NCBI RefSeq assembly: GCF_002835665.1
Contig: NZ_PIZV01000062.1
Span: forward strand, 1 to 64,000
Length of the DNA stretch: 64,000 nt
Direction of reading: 5' to 3'
From: Chryseobacterium sp. PMSZPI
Lineage (GTDB): Bacteria; Bacteroidota; Bacteroidia; Flavobacteriales; Weeksellaceae
Part shown: positions 17,631-25,218 of the stretch, one piece after another
How the letters are laid out: every line of letters starts with the position of its first letter
Position numbering within the stretch: the first letter of the stretch is position 1
Made by a program: the position numbers and the translations under genes
The notes under the pieces: generated by a model
The model's input: only the letters and a program-made list of their open reading frames with translations
The model's database searches: none
Told to the model about the DNA's origin: nothing

Positions 17631-18548
17631 TTATCTTCCTTTAACTATAGCTAAATCCTGCTGATAACGATTTTCACCATAATTCTTATTAAAATTAACT
17701 GATATTTTATCTTTAGAATTTAAATTTTCATACAGTTTTATTCTAAGCTTAGCTTCTGCTATTGTATCTTGTTTGTAGGGAAACTGAACGTTATATTTTT
17801 CTATCAACTGCTTTTTAAGCGCAGATAGTTTTTTAAAATAGGGTGTATTTGTTTTTTGAAATTTAATTTGATCCTCTTCTTCAAACTGAATCTGATCTGC
17901 CATCGGACAAAGTTTTGTTCCTGAAATAATTGGTTGACCACCTTTTCCCAGTAAATACGCAGCTAGATCTAAATCATCTCTTGCAGCATTCTCCATAATA
18001 TTATTACCATTATAGGATATATTATTGATACTAGCTCCATTCTGAAGCAAGTAGTCAATCATTTTCTTTTCAGTATTTTCAAACCCTCCTATCATCATGG
18101 CATCAGACAATGGAGAATCCCCTAAAGCAGGATTAGGATTGACTTTATACTTAAAAAGCAATTGAAGCATATCATAATTATTAAGAGCTACTGCATGGTT
18201 TAAAGGGGATTTTAATCCTTTATGGGGAATAATAATATTAGGATCGGCACCGAGTTCCATGAGTTTTTCCATGGCCTTAAGATCTTCAATAATAGAAGCA
18301 TACATCAATAAAGTATACCCGGTTTCTTCCTGTAGCTTATTAAGATCAATTTTTTTCTCTTTAATAATCTGTTCCATACCGGTCAAATCTCCATCAAACA
18401 TTTTTTGAGCAGCTAATAAGCCATCTCCTTTAAACATTTTTGAAGGCGGATACTGGTTTCTATTTTCTTTTTTACGCGACCTAAGGCTAAAATCTGAACA
18501 GGAAAAAAGTGTCATGATCGAAAATATTATTAGAATAATTGGTTTCAT
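17631..18548 (-). CDS. Ankyrin-repeat lipoprotein, paralogue 1 (candidate lipase immunity protein)
   Basis: The 305-residue lipoprotein (lipobox LFSC) carries ankyrin repeats at about 75-215. Examples are TLLMYASIIEDLKAMEKLME, LNHAVALNNYDMLQLLFK, PLSDAMMIGGFENTEKKMID and NIMENAARDDLDLAAYLLG. The gene begins one base after the lipase stop codon, the tightest possible effector-immunity coupling. It and the following gene arose by tandem duplication: the first 70 coding bases differ at only a few positions. Anchoring in the envelope would place it where a delivered lipase acts. Binding to the lipase is inferred, not shown. Confidence 0.75.
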   Translation of the reverse strand: MKPIILIIFSIMTLFSCSDFSLRSRKKENRNQYPPSKMFKGDGLLAAQKMFDGDLTGMEQIIKEKKIDLNKLQEETGYTLLMYASIIEDLKAMEKLMELGADPNIIIPHKGLKSPLNHAVALNNYDMLQLLFKYKVNPNPALGDSPLSDAMMIGGFENTEKKMIDYLLQNGASINNISYNGNNIMENAARDDLDLAAYLLGKGGQPIISGTKLCPMADQIQFEEEDQIKFQKTNTPYFKKLSALKKQLIEKYNVQFPYKQDTIAEAKLRIKLYENLNSKDKISVNFNKNYGENRYQQDLAIVKGR

Positions 18549-18549
18549 A

Positions 18550-19797
18550 TTATATATTATTTGCTACAACGTCTGTATTGATATTGGCTACCATTGCCTG
18601 AAGCGCATCTGCATAGGCACCATGTCCGCTTCCTAAAGTCTTAATTCCAAGCCCTTCATTATCTTCTATATATCCGAAGATTTCATTTTGTTGTCCCAAT
18701 GCGCGTGGAGCAGCACCGGTAAGGCCTCCAAAGATGGCCAGTTTATTAAGTCCGGGAATTCTTGAAAAAGCCAGTGTAGAAAGTAATCCTTCCCTGTTGT
18801 TTTGTAATCCGTTAAGAATATCATTACTTGTACTATAATTGATGATATTAGAAGTTGATCCTACAGCTCCTTCTTTATCAAGATAATTTAAAGTATTCTG
18901 ATGAACACCTCTTGCATTGAAGGTATAACCTGTAAATCCAGTATAGTAAGAAGCCATTGCACTATTTCCTCCTCCTAATGAATGTCCGGTAAATTTTACA
19001 GTTCCTTTAACCTTCTTTTTTATTTTTTTAGCAAGGGCTTGGGTCTTTCCTACTTGAGGAGTATTAAAACCAAAGGCTTGCCCTCCATCTTCTATTACCC
19101 AGTCTTTTACAAATTGATCACCAGCTTCTGAGCCTCTGAAAGATACAAAATATTCATTGGTATCTTTATTATAATATAAGGAAGAAAAGAAGCCGTTATC
19201 TTCATTTGTATTAAAATCTTTTGGATCAAATACTCCCGGTCCAAATAATTTGTCTAACTCATCCTGTTCATCAGTATCAATACGGGTATATCCATCAATA
19301 TTTGTATTTTGTCCTTTATTGTCTTCGTAAGAGTCCTGAGCCATTTTACTGGCTGTAACAGCCTCTTTCAACTGAGCAACAGGCAAATGAAAAGTAATCT
19401 CACCACCTAAAAAGCAATGTAAACTGGAATTTTGCAATAAAGGTTTTTTATTTTCAACTTTTACTTTGGGATGGGTATTTTTCCAGTCACTTCCTTTGCA
19501 TAGAAATGAGCAGATGTTCAGGCAATCATCAATTAGGGCACTTCCTGCCCAGGCAGCAGCGGCTAAAACAAAAAGTCCTCCTGAAAAAGCAGCTGCTACA
19601 GCTACTCCGGCTAAAGCTCCGGCCATCATCATCTCGGGACAAATAAAATTGTCTTTAAAGCGATCATCTTCTGTTGCCATCAACTTGGCACCTTTCTTCA
19701 GTTTTACCGAAGATTGCGAGCTCACCCCAATTCCTATAAGCCTCCTGCCCTTACTGCACATAAGCGGGGTATCCTGTGCTATATATAATTGACTCAT
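18550..19797 (-). CDS. T6SS effector: PAAR-like domain fused to class 3 lipase
   Basis: The protein has 415 residues. The first 150 form a PAAR-like (DUF4280-type) cap with Cys at 14, 53, 92, 96, 100 and 128, a Gly/Ala hydrophobic hairpin at about 58-90, and the SSLHCFLGGEITF motif. From about 150 on comes an alpha/beta hydrolase of the class 3 lipase type. Its nucleophile elbow is GHSLGGG (Ser273), with candidate Asp326 (STSNDILNG) and His392 (GSGHGAYAD). The start codon overlaps the adaptor-like gene by four bases and the first ankyrin lipoprotein follows after one base. I read it as a spike-tip phospholipase delivered into competitors' envelopes. Confidence 0.85.
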   Translation of the reverse strand: MSQLYIAQDTPLMCSKGRRLIGIGVSSQSSVKLKKGAKLMATEDDRFKDNFICPEMMMAGALAGVAVAAAFSGGLFVLAAAAWAGSALIDDCLNICSFLCKGSDWKNTHPKVKVENKKPLLQNSSLHCFLGGEITFHLPVAQLKEAVTASKMAQDSYEDNKGQNTNIDGYTRIDTDEQDELDKLFGPGVFDPKDFNTNEDNGFFSSLYYNKDTNEYFVSFRGSEAGDQFVKDWVIEDGGQAFGFNTPQVGKTQALAKKIKKKVKGTVKFTGHSLGGGNSAMASYYTGFTGYTFNARGVHQNTLNYLDKEGAVGSTSNIINYSTSNDILNGLQNNREGLLSTLAFSRIPGLNKLAIFGGLTGAAPRALGQQNEIFGYIEDNEGLGIKTLGSGHGAYADALQAMVANINTDVVANNI

Positions 19798-20657
19798 ACC
19801 GGTACTTTTTTGTTTAGTTTTATATGATATCTGCAGACATAAAACATCTTTTCATTGAGTTCTTCTTTCACATGGAAAGTAACCTCAGACAATACTGAAT
19901 CTTCATTATAAACATATTCTCCTTCTATTGTATATCTATACTCTAAAGAACTGCCAAGCGTTCTCTGGTATTTTTCATTGTAAATATTTTCAAAATGGGA
20001 CTGGTTGTCTTTTCCTTTCCCTTCCAGTTTTACCAAATATCCTCCTTCTGTACTTCCGGAAATGGTATATTCAGAGGTGTATCTTAATTTTTCTCCGGGA
20101 AAAAGGGTTGATAAAACCGTTCTTACAGGAATTTTATCTGTAAAACCACCCCCTCTGAATGCCGGCAGCGGATAAAACATAATCTGGTACAATAAGTTTT
20201 GTTTAATATTATGATCCATATTATTAAACTCTTTATCATACACCTGTATAAAAGCCTCAAAGCTTTCTTTGATCAGTTCATAGAAGTGTAAATCCTTTTT
20301 TATACTGCTCCATTTGTCTAAAATTTCAGTTTTATTAGTGACTTCATGAATGCTTTTATCTGTATTTAAAGATAGTTCCAGTACATCTGTGGCCTTGTTT
20401 ATTTTGTCAAGGATTTCATAAAAAGGTTGCATTTGTCCATCTGCCTGAATATATCTTTGGGTAGAAGAATTGATGGTGATCTGGTTATATTCTCCCGGCA
20501 TCACGATCCAGTCTTCTTCTATTTCCGTTTGATTGGCCTTTCCATTTCCTAAAGTAAGATAAGATTTAATATTGATATTGTATTCTGCTTTTTTATACCA
20601 GGCATATTTAAATCCTGATAAATCATTTTTTTCTTCAATATTTAGTTCCAATGCCAT
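19794..20657 (-). CDS. T6SS adaptor-like protein for the PAAR-lipase
   Basis: The 287-residue protein is soluble and has no signal peptide. A helical middle (about 95-165: NKTEILDKWSSIKKDLHFYELI) is followed by a beta-rich C-terminal half. The layout matches the C-terminal two thirds of the LysM protein at 15542. It lies 44 bases after the vgrG stop and overlaps the lipase gene by four bases. Genes at this position in T6SS cargo operons often encode chaperones that bring effectors to VgrG. I do not recognise a named family (the known DUF1795, DUF2169 and DUF4123 adaptors do not fit). Confidence 0.55.
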   Translation of the reverse strand: MALELNIEEKNDLSGFKYAWYKKAEYNINIKSYLTLGNGKANQTEIEEDWIVMPGEYNQITINSSTQRYIQADGQMQPFYEILDKINKATDVLELSLNTDKSIHEVTNKTEILDKWSSIKKDLHFYELIKESFEAFIQVYDKEFNNMDHNIKQNLLYQIMFYPLPAFRGGGFTDKIPVRTVLSTLFPGEKLRYTSEYTISGSTEGGYLVKLEGKGKDNQSHFENIYNEKYQRTLGSSLEYRYTIEGEYVYNEDSVLSEVTFHVKEELNEKMFYVCRYHIKLNKKVPV

Positions 20658-20701
20658 ACTTTCAATGGGGTTTTAAGAATTCAAATGCCTTATACTACAT
20701 A

Positions 20702-22894
20702 TTAATTGATATCTACCGTACTTCCTGTAATGGTCATATCTCCCGTAGCATTAATCGACGTTAAGGCTTTACTATAAATGCTTAGATTATCCTGGGTAGT
20801 CAGTAAAGCATTTTCTAATGAATTCAGATCCAGAAAACCTTTTTTTGCAGAAATGGTAATGCCTTGTTGGGTAATGGTAATGCTATTTTCGCCTACTTTT
20901 AATTCTATTTTGGTTTTTCCTTCTAAAGATATATTTCCGGAAGCGTCCATTTTTAAATAAGAATTAGCTCCTTCACCTTCTTTACCTCCTACGTTAATAG
21001 AACTGGTACTTCCTGCATTCACGGTATTATTGTTACCAACATTTACCGTTTTATTGTTATTGGCATTGGTGTGGGCGTTTCCTGCCCCATCAAATTTCAT
21101 ATTGGCACCACCTTGATCTGTAAGAAAAACCGAGCCTTCACCATCATTTAATTCTAATTTGTTCCCGCTTCGGCTACTTAAACTTTTCACATTATTATTG
21201 GTTCCGCCTCCGCCTCCAATTCCACCGTGAAACATTCCCCCCATTACAAAAGGACGGTCGGGATGCTGATGAACAAAGTTGACAATCACCTGGTCTCCGA
21301 CCTCGGGAATAGCCATAAATCCTCTGTTTTTATTTACTTTATCACTGCTTCCCGCATCTGGTGTCATCACCCGGATAAATTCTGAAGTATCAGGACCGCT
21401 TTGCCAATCGAATTGTATTTTAACTCTTCCCTGATTTAAAGGATCTGTATTTGAAATGACTTTGGCAAATTGAGGTTCTGCTTTCGGAGTTTCAAATTCC
21501 GGACGGGGAATATAACCGGTATCTGCGGCAATAGCTTCAAATTTCCCATTATAATAACCTCTGGCATCTACTTCGTGGGTCACTTCAATAATCATTAGCT
21601 TAGTGAAATAAGCTGTTTCATTGCTTTCTGTTTTACGCATTTCAATATCTGCGGTACATCCCGGATATAGAAACGGAACTGTCGTTGTTCCAGAAGTGAT
21701 AAAAACCTCAGAAGCTTTACTTCCTGCCGTTCCTTTTTGGGAAGCATCAATATCCATAAAAGACGAAGCCTTTATTGGAGCGACTCTTAGCGAAGGGGTA
21801 GTAAAGGTTTTCTCTGATATTTCGTAAGCACGTCGTGCAATATCTGAAGTATGATTGATTTTTGAATTTCCGGCAGTCAGTTTTTCATTTTTGCTGCTGT
21901 TATATCCATAAAAAGTAGGACTCACATGCTGAGCTTTCATTTTAATGGCAATATCACTTACACTGCTTCCATAGGTTAGCTTAACCGGCTTTTCCTGTGG
22001 TGGAAGCTTTCCAAAATGAAGAACCTCACCATCGTAATAAAACTGCTCACCGTAAGCTTCAGCCATTCGAGCAAGATAATTATAATGTGTTTCTTCGTAT
22101 TGAGAACTATAGGAAACATTCCCGTGTTGGGCATCTACCCTAAAGTCAAATTTGTTTTGCCCTAATCCTTCCCGGATTACCTGATCGGCTATACTGTTTA
22201 AGCTCACCGGCTGCATTCCTCCAAAACTCTGAATATGAGGGGCAGCATCCAAAAGTACTGTAGGGCTATATCCTTTAAGAATGATATTCCCAAGGCTTCC
22301 TTTTTCCTGACTGAATCCAACTTCTGTAACGACACCTACAAAGTTTCGCTCTGCTCCTTTTTCAATGTCTTTATATTTGAAAACAACAGTAATCCTTTTT
22401 CCTAAAAAATTCTGGGCTTCCTGTAAATTGTGGTTTTCAGCACCTCCTAAGCTATCATACGCCAACATCAGGCTAAACTCATGATGTTTAGCAGCATTTT
22501 GTATGAGTTTAAAATGTTTAAAATGCTTAATAATCTGCCCTTCAATGACCACATCGAGTTTTACAACACGATTAATCCCGGCAATATAACTTTCGGGAAT
22601 GGCTTCGGCATTATGTATTTTTGAAGTAGGTTGTTTTGACCAAACTTTCTTTTCAACAATGGAAGGATTATTGGGAACCATAGTCTGATTCATAAACATA
22701 TCTGCTCCCTGCACAGCACTTAGGCTTTGTTGACCTGTCGTTACTGCTTTTTTTACCTTTTCCCCTGTTTTATTCAATTTTGCTTCTGCTTTTTTTGCAA
22801 CGTTTTCTTTAGCAGTATTTTTTAACTGTTCTGTACCTGTTTTCAAATTATTTTTTGAAGCCGGTACTTTAATTTCTTTATCATCCTGAAACAT
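20702..22894 (-). CDS. tssI: T6SS spike protein VgrG/TssI, copy 1
   Basis: The 730-residue protein heads the first cargo operon. An N-terminal, Lys-rich, probably helical extension of about 100 residues (KNNLKTGTEQLKNTAKENVA...) is absent from copy 2. Then follow the gp27-like base (GINRVVKLDVVIEGQ..., HYNYLARMAEAYGEQFYYDG) and the gp5 OB-fold region with RVKIQFDWQ and FMAIPEVGDQVIVNFVHQHP. A conserved HPDRPFVMGGMFHGGIGGGGG loop precedes the C-terminal beta-helix, which has Asn/Val repeats (KTVNVGNNNTVNAGS). It forms the trimeric tip that carries PAAR-like effectors. The N-terminal extension may dock the operon's own cargo. Confidence 0.95.
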   Translation of the reverse strand: MFQDDKEIKVPASKNNLKTGTEQLKNTAKENVAKKAEAKLNKTGEKVKKAVTTGQQSLSAVQGADMFMNQTMVPNNPSIVEKKVWSKQPTSKIHNAEAIPESYIAGINRVVKLDVVIEGQIIKHFKHFKLIQNAAKHHEFSLMLAYDSLGGAENHNLQEAQNFLGKRITVVFKYKDIEKGAERNFVGVVTEVGFSQEKGSLGNIILKGYSPTVLLDAAPHIQSFGGMQPVSLNSIADQVIREGLGQNKFDFRVDAQHGNVSYSSQYEETHYNYLARMAEAYGEQFYYDGEVLHFGKLPPQEKPVKLTYGSSVSDIAIKMKAQHVSPTFYGYNSSKNEKLTAGNSKINHTSDIARRAYEISEKTFTTPSLRVAPIKASSFMDIDASQKGTAGSKASEVFITSGTTTVPFLYPGCTADIEMRKTESNETAYFTKLMIIEVTHEVDARGYYNGKFEAIAADTGYIPRPEFETPKAEPQFAKVISNTDPLNQGRVKIQFDWQSGPDTSEFIRVMTPDAGSSDKVNKNRGFMAIPEVGDQVIVNFVHQHPDRPFVMGGMFHGGIGGGGGTNNNVKSLSSRSGNKLELNDGEGSVFLTDQGGANMKFDGAGNAHTNANNNKTVNVGNNNTVNAGSTSSINVGGKEGEGANSYLKMDASGNISLEGKTKIELKVGENSITITQQGITISAKKGFLDLNSLENALLTTQDNLSIYSKALTSINATGDMTITGSTVDIN

Positions 22895-23044
22895 AATACT
22901 CTGTGTTTAAGTTAAATAAATATTGAATATTTTGCTGATATATCTACAGCATCTACGAATCAAAAAACATTCTGGTCGATCTATTGCTCAATAGCAAGGC
23001 ATATAAAAATGATCCGAGAAATTTTCTTTAGTATTTAAAAATGG

Positions 23045-23085
23045 AAAAAACAGAACAGTATACCCGAATGAGTGCACTGTTCTGT
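23045..23085 (-). terminator. Terminator of hcp copy 2
   Basis: ACAGAACAGT (23050-23059) pairs with ACTGTTCTGT (23076-23085). On the minus strand the hairpin is followed by a T run (complement of 23045-23050). Confidence 0.8.
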
Positions 23086-23118
23086 ACCAATTTTATTTTT
23101 ACTAAGAGATGGGTCTGT

Positions 23119-23526
23119 TTAGTTACCTGGCCACAGTCCGGCATACTCGGAATTTCCGTAGTTGATGGTTTCAGCACTGATTACGAAACTGATCAACATA
23201 CTGTTTGTATCTACTGCATCGAAGTCTACTTCGTGCTGGATTACATAGCCATTGTTCCAGTTTAGTGTGATTAGCGTTCCTTCTTCGTGGGATTTGTTAA
23301 AAGTAATTTCTCCTACTGTAGGTTTATATTTACCATTCAGTAAACTTTCCAGGATATCAGATTTTTCAGTAGCTTCTACTGTAACTTTGATCAATGCATT
23401 GGAAGGATCTGATGCTACACGTCCTGATACGTCTGTAGATCTGGATACACTGTAGTTTAATTTTAACAGCTTTTGTCCTTCTCCATTGTTGAATTTTAAG
23501 ATTCCTCTCGAATTTCTTTCTGCCAT
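23119..23526 (-). CDS. tssD: Type VI secretion tube protein Hcp/TssD, copy 2
   Basis: The 135-residue protein is the second of three TssD paralogues. It is nearly identical to copies 1 and 3, with KLNYSVSRSTDVSG, EITFNKSHEE and an AGLWPGN C-terminus like copy 1. It has its own promoter and terminator, yet sits immediately before the VgrG-1 operon in the direction of transcription. It could be the tube partner expressed with that cargo. Some read-through into vgrG is possible, because the vgrG gap (22895-23044) shows no obvious promoter box. Confidence 0.93.
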   Translation of the reverse strand: MAERNSRGILKFNNGEGQKLLKLNYSVSRSTDVSGRVASDPSNALIKVTVEATEKSDILESLLNGKYKPTVGEITFNKSHEEGTLITLNWNNGYVIQHEVDFDAVDTNSMLISFVISAETINYGNSEYAGLWPGN

Positions 23527-23577
23527 GATTGTAAATTTTAATCGTTAATAATATTTTGTGATTCGGTGATTGTGTAA

Positions 23578-23585
23578 CAAATATA
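23578..23585 (-). promoter_or_regulatory. -7 promoter box of hcp copy 2
   Basis: TATATTTG on the minus strand is a perfect TAnnTTTG box, 51 bases before the start codon as for the other two copies. Confidence 0.75.
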
Positions 23586-23623
23586 GAGGGTCTCTTTCTG
23601 GGAAAAAAACTTTTAAGTATAAA

Positions 23624-23661
23624 ATTGAAAAATTGTAGTAGTTCTACGACAATGGATTTAA
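23624..23661 (-). promoter_or_regulatory. Conserved hcp upstream element (single half-element), copy 2
   Basis: GAAAAATTGTAGTAGTTCTA is followed directly by CGACAATGGATTTAA. Compared with copies 1 and 3, one TTCTACGA half with its spacer is missing, as if deleted between the two repeated cores. The distance from the -7 box to TTGTAG is again 48 bases. Confidence 0.7.
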
Positions 23662-23662
23662 C

Positions 23663-24291
23663 AAACACTCACAAAAACCCTTCAACAAAGGATTTTAAAT
23701 AAATGATAAATCCCTCTAAAACAGATAATTTTCCACACAAAAGAGAAATATTAAGTTTTTTTTAATATAAAATTGGGAAGTGTTAACAGATCGGGAGACA
23801 ACGAAATAAAAAAGGATGGAAAATGGTGAATGTTTAGGAGGCCACGAATGACGCTGATTTTCGCGAATTTATATGATGATTTAATTTAACCTGAATTCGG
23901 GATAAGAATTTTCTATTTTAATCAGGTTGGAAGCTGGGAGCTGGAAGTTATTCAGGTTATAAAGAACAGTTTTTCCCATATTTTCATCTTTTTTAAACAA
24001 TGATGATATTAAATTTATGGTAACCATCTATAGATAATGGGACTGAAAATAACTTCCAGCCTCCCTCTTCCAGCTTCCAATAATCTAAATCTTAATTTCC
24101 TTAACCCGAACTCAGGTTAATTTATATGACTAATCAAATTAAAAATTGAAAAGACGCTAATGTTGGAAGGCCACGAATGACACTGATTTTCACGAATCGC
24201 TATGATTGTAATTTTTTCTACTTAAACAAAATGATGATTTTAACAATCAACTTACATTGATCATCACCTATTAATCATATCAAAGATCCAT
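23663..24291. repeat. Gene-free gap with palindromic element copy 2 flanked by direct repeats
   Basis: No supported ORF lies here. A palindromic element occupies 23888-24118: its end AACCTGAATTCGGGATAAG mirrors CTTAACCCGAACTCAGGTT, and inner GGAAGCTGGGAGCTGGAAG mirrors CTTCCAGCCTCCCTCTTCC. Outside it, GGCCACGAATGACGCTGATT (23841 on) and GGCCACGAATGACACTGATT (24166 on) form a direct repeat in an arrangement resembling an insertion between repeats. The terminal sequence is shared with copy 1 at 3777-3981. Confidence 0.65.
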
Positions 24292-25158
24292 TTATTGCTG
24301 AGTATTATGTCCTTCTTTAATGGAACGTAAAAGGATTTTGTTTTTTCTTAAAAGGAAATCAGGCATCAGATCTGTTGGTAAATAGAAAGGACTTTCTCCT
24401 TTTTTCTGCAATTCTTCTACAATTCCCGGATTCCAGGCAAGGAGCTCATCCATATTTACTTTCAACTCATCAGCAACGATATTCAAATTAAATCCTGCAT
24501 TAATATCCGTTTCTGAAAGAGCTGCAGCTGTCATTTTTTTATTCTCTCCTTCAAAGAAAACTTTATTAAGTCTTGAAGAATTGTAATTATTCAAAACGCT
24601 TTCCAGTTCTCCTGTTGCATAACACGCATTCAAATATTTTTTAACATGGTTGATTGTTTCCGCTGGCAGGTATTTAGAAAACTCATGATATTGTGAGGAA
24701 CCTGCGGCCTGCATCGCTTTTGAAATGTTACCTTCTCCACAATTATAAGCCGCGACTACAGTCACCCAGTTATTGTATTTCTTATAAAGGTTACCTAATG
24801 AAACGACCGCTGTTTTTGTGCTTTTATAAACATCTGTACGGTTTTGTTCGGTAAGCCCGTATTGGTTGGCATGTGCCGTCATGAATTGCCAGATTCCGAC
24901 TGCTCCGGCTCCTGAAGTAATATTTCTATCAAAATGGGACTCGATCAATGCAAGGTTTCTCAAATGTTTGGGAAGCCCTTTCTGAAGGAGCAATTGTTCA
25001 ATAAATTCAACAAGATCTTTATTGGAATTGATGATATTCTTATATTTTTTCACACTGCTTTCTGAGGTATCGGTAGCAGCAAGGAATTGTCCGTTGACCA
25101 AAACAACAGTTCCTAATAATAGTAAACCTGTAAAGATATTTCTGACAATAGTTTTCAT
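24292..25158 (-). CDS. Lytic transglycosylase (SLT/MltD-like) associated with the T6SS
   Basis: The 288-residue protein has a signal peptide. The Slt catalytic domain spans about 45-185: catalytic Glu73 in LALIESHFDRN, then GAVGIWQFM, and the AAYNCGEGNISKAM motif. The C-terminal segment (about 205-270) resembles a degenerate LysM-like region (LNIVADELKVNMDELLAWNP). It cleaves peptidoglycan in the periplasm. It lies 60 bases downstream of clpV on the same strand. A likely job is opening the cell wall for assembly of the T6SS envelope complex, as MltE does for some Proteobacterial systems. Confidence 0.85.
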   Translation of the reverse strand: MKTIVRNIFTGLLLLGTVVLVNGQFLAATDTSESSVKKYKNIINSNKDLVEFIEQLLLQKGLPKHLRNLALIESHFDRNITSGAGAVGIWQFMTAHANQYGLTEQNRTDVYKSTKTAVVSLGNLYKKYNNWVTVVAAYNCGEGNISKAMQAAGSSQYHEFSKYLPAETINHVKKYLNACYATGELESVLNNYNSSRLNKVFFEGENKKMTAAALSETDINAGFNLNIVADELKVNMDELLAWNPGIVEELQKKGESPFYLPTDLMPDFLLRKNKILLRSIKEGHNTQQ

Positions 25159-25172
25159 TTTAAATATTTTAT

Positions 25173-25209
25173 AAGCAAAAAGGTAAATCTGATTTTTACC
25201 TTTTTGCTT
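25173..25209. repeat. Strong hairpin between clpV and the transglycosylase gene
   Basis: AAGCAAAAAGGTAAA at 25173-25187 is perfectly inverted at 25195-25209. The T run lies on the plus-strand side, although both neighbours are transcribed from the minus strand. It could weaken read-through from clpV or protect an RNA end. Confidence 0.65.
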
Positions 25210-25218
25210 TTTTCTTAA

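Noticed and set aside
23366..23668. 100-codon minus-strand ORF overlapping hcp copy 2
   Set aside because: Different frame of the same promoter and coding region; the hcp product is clear.
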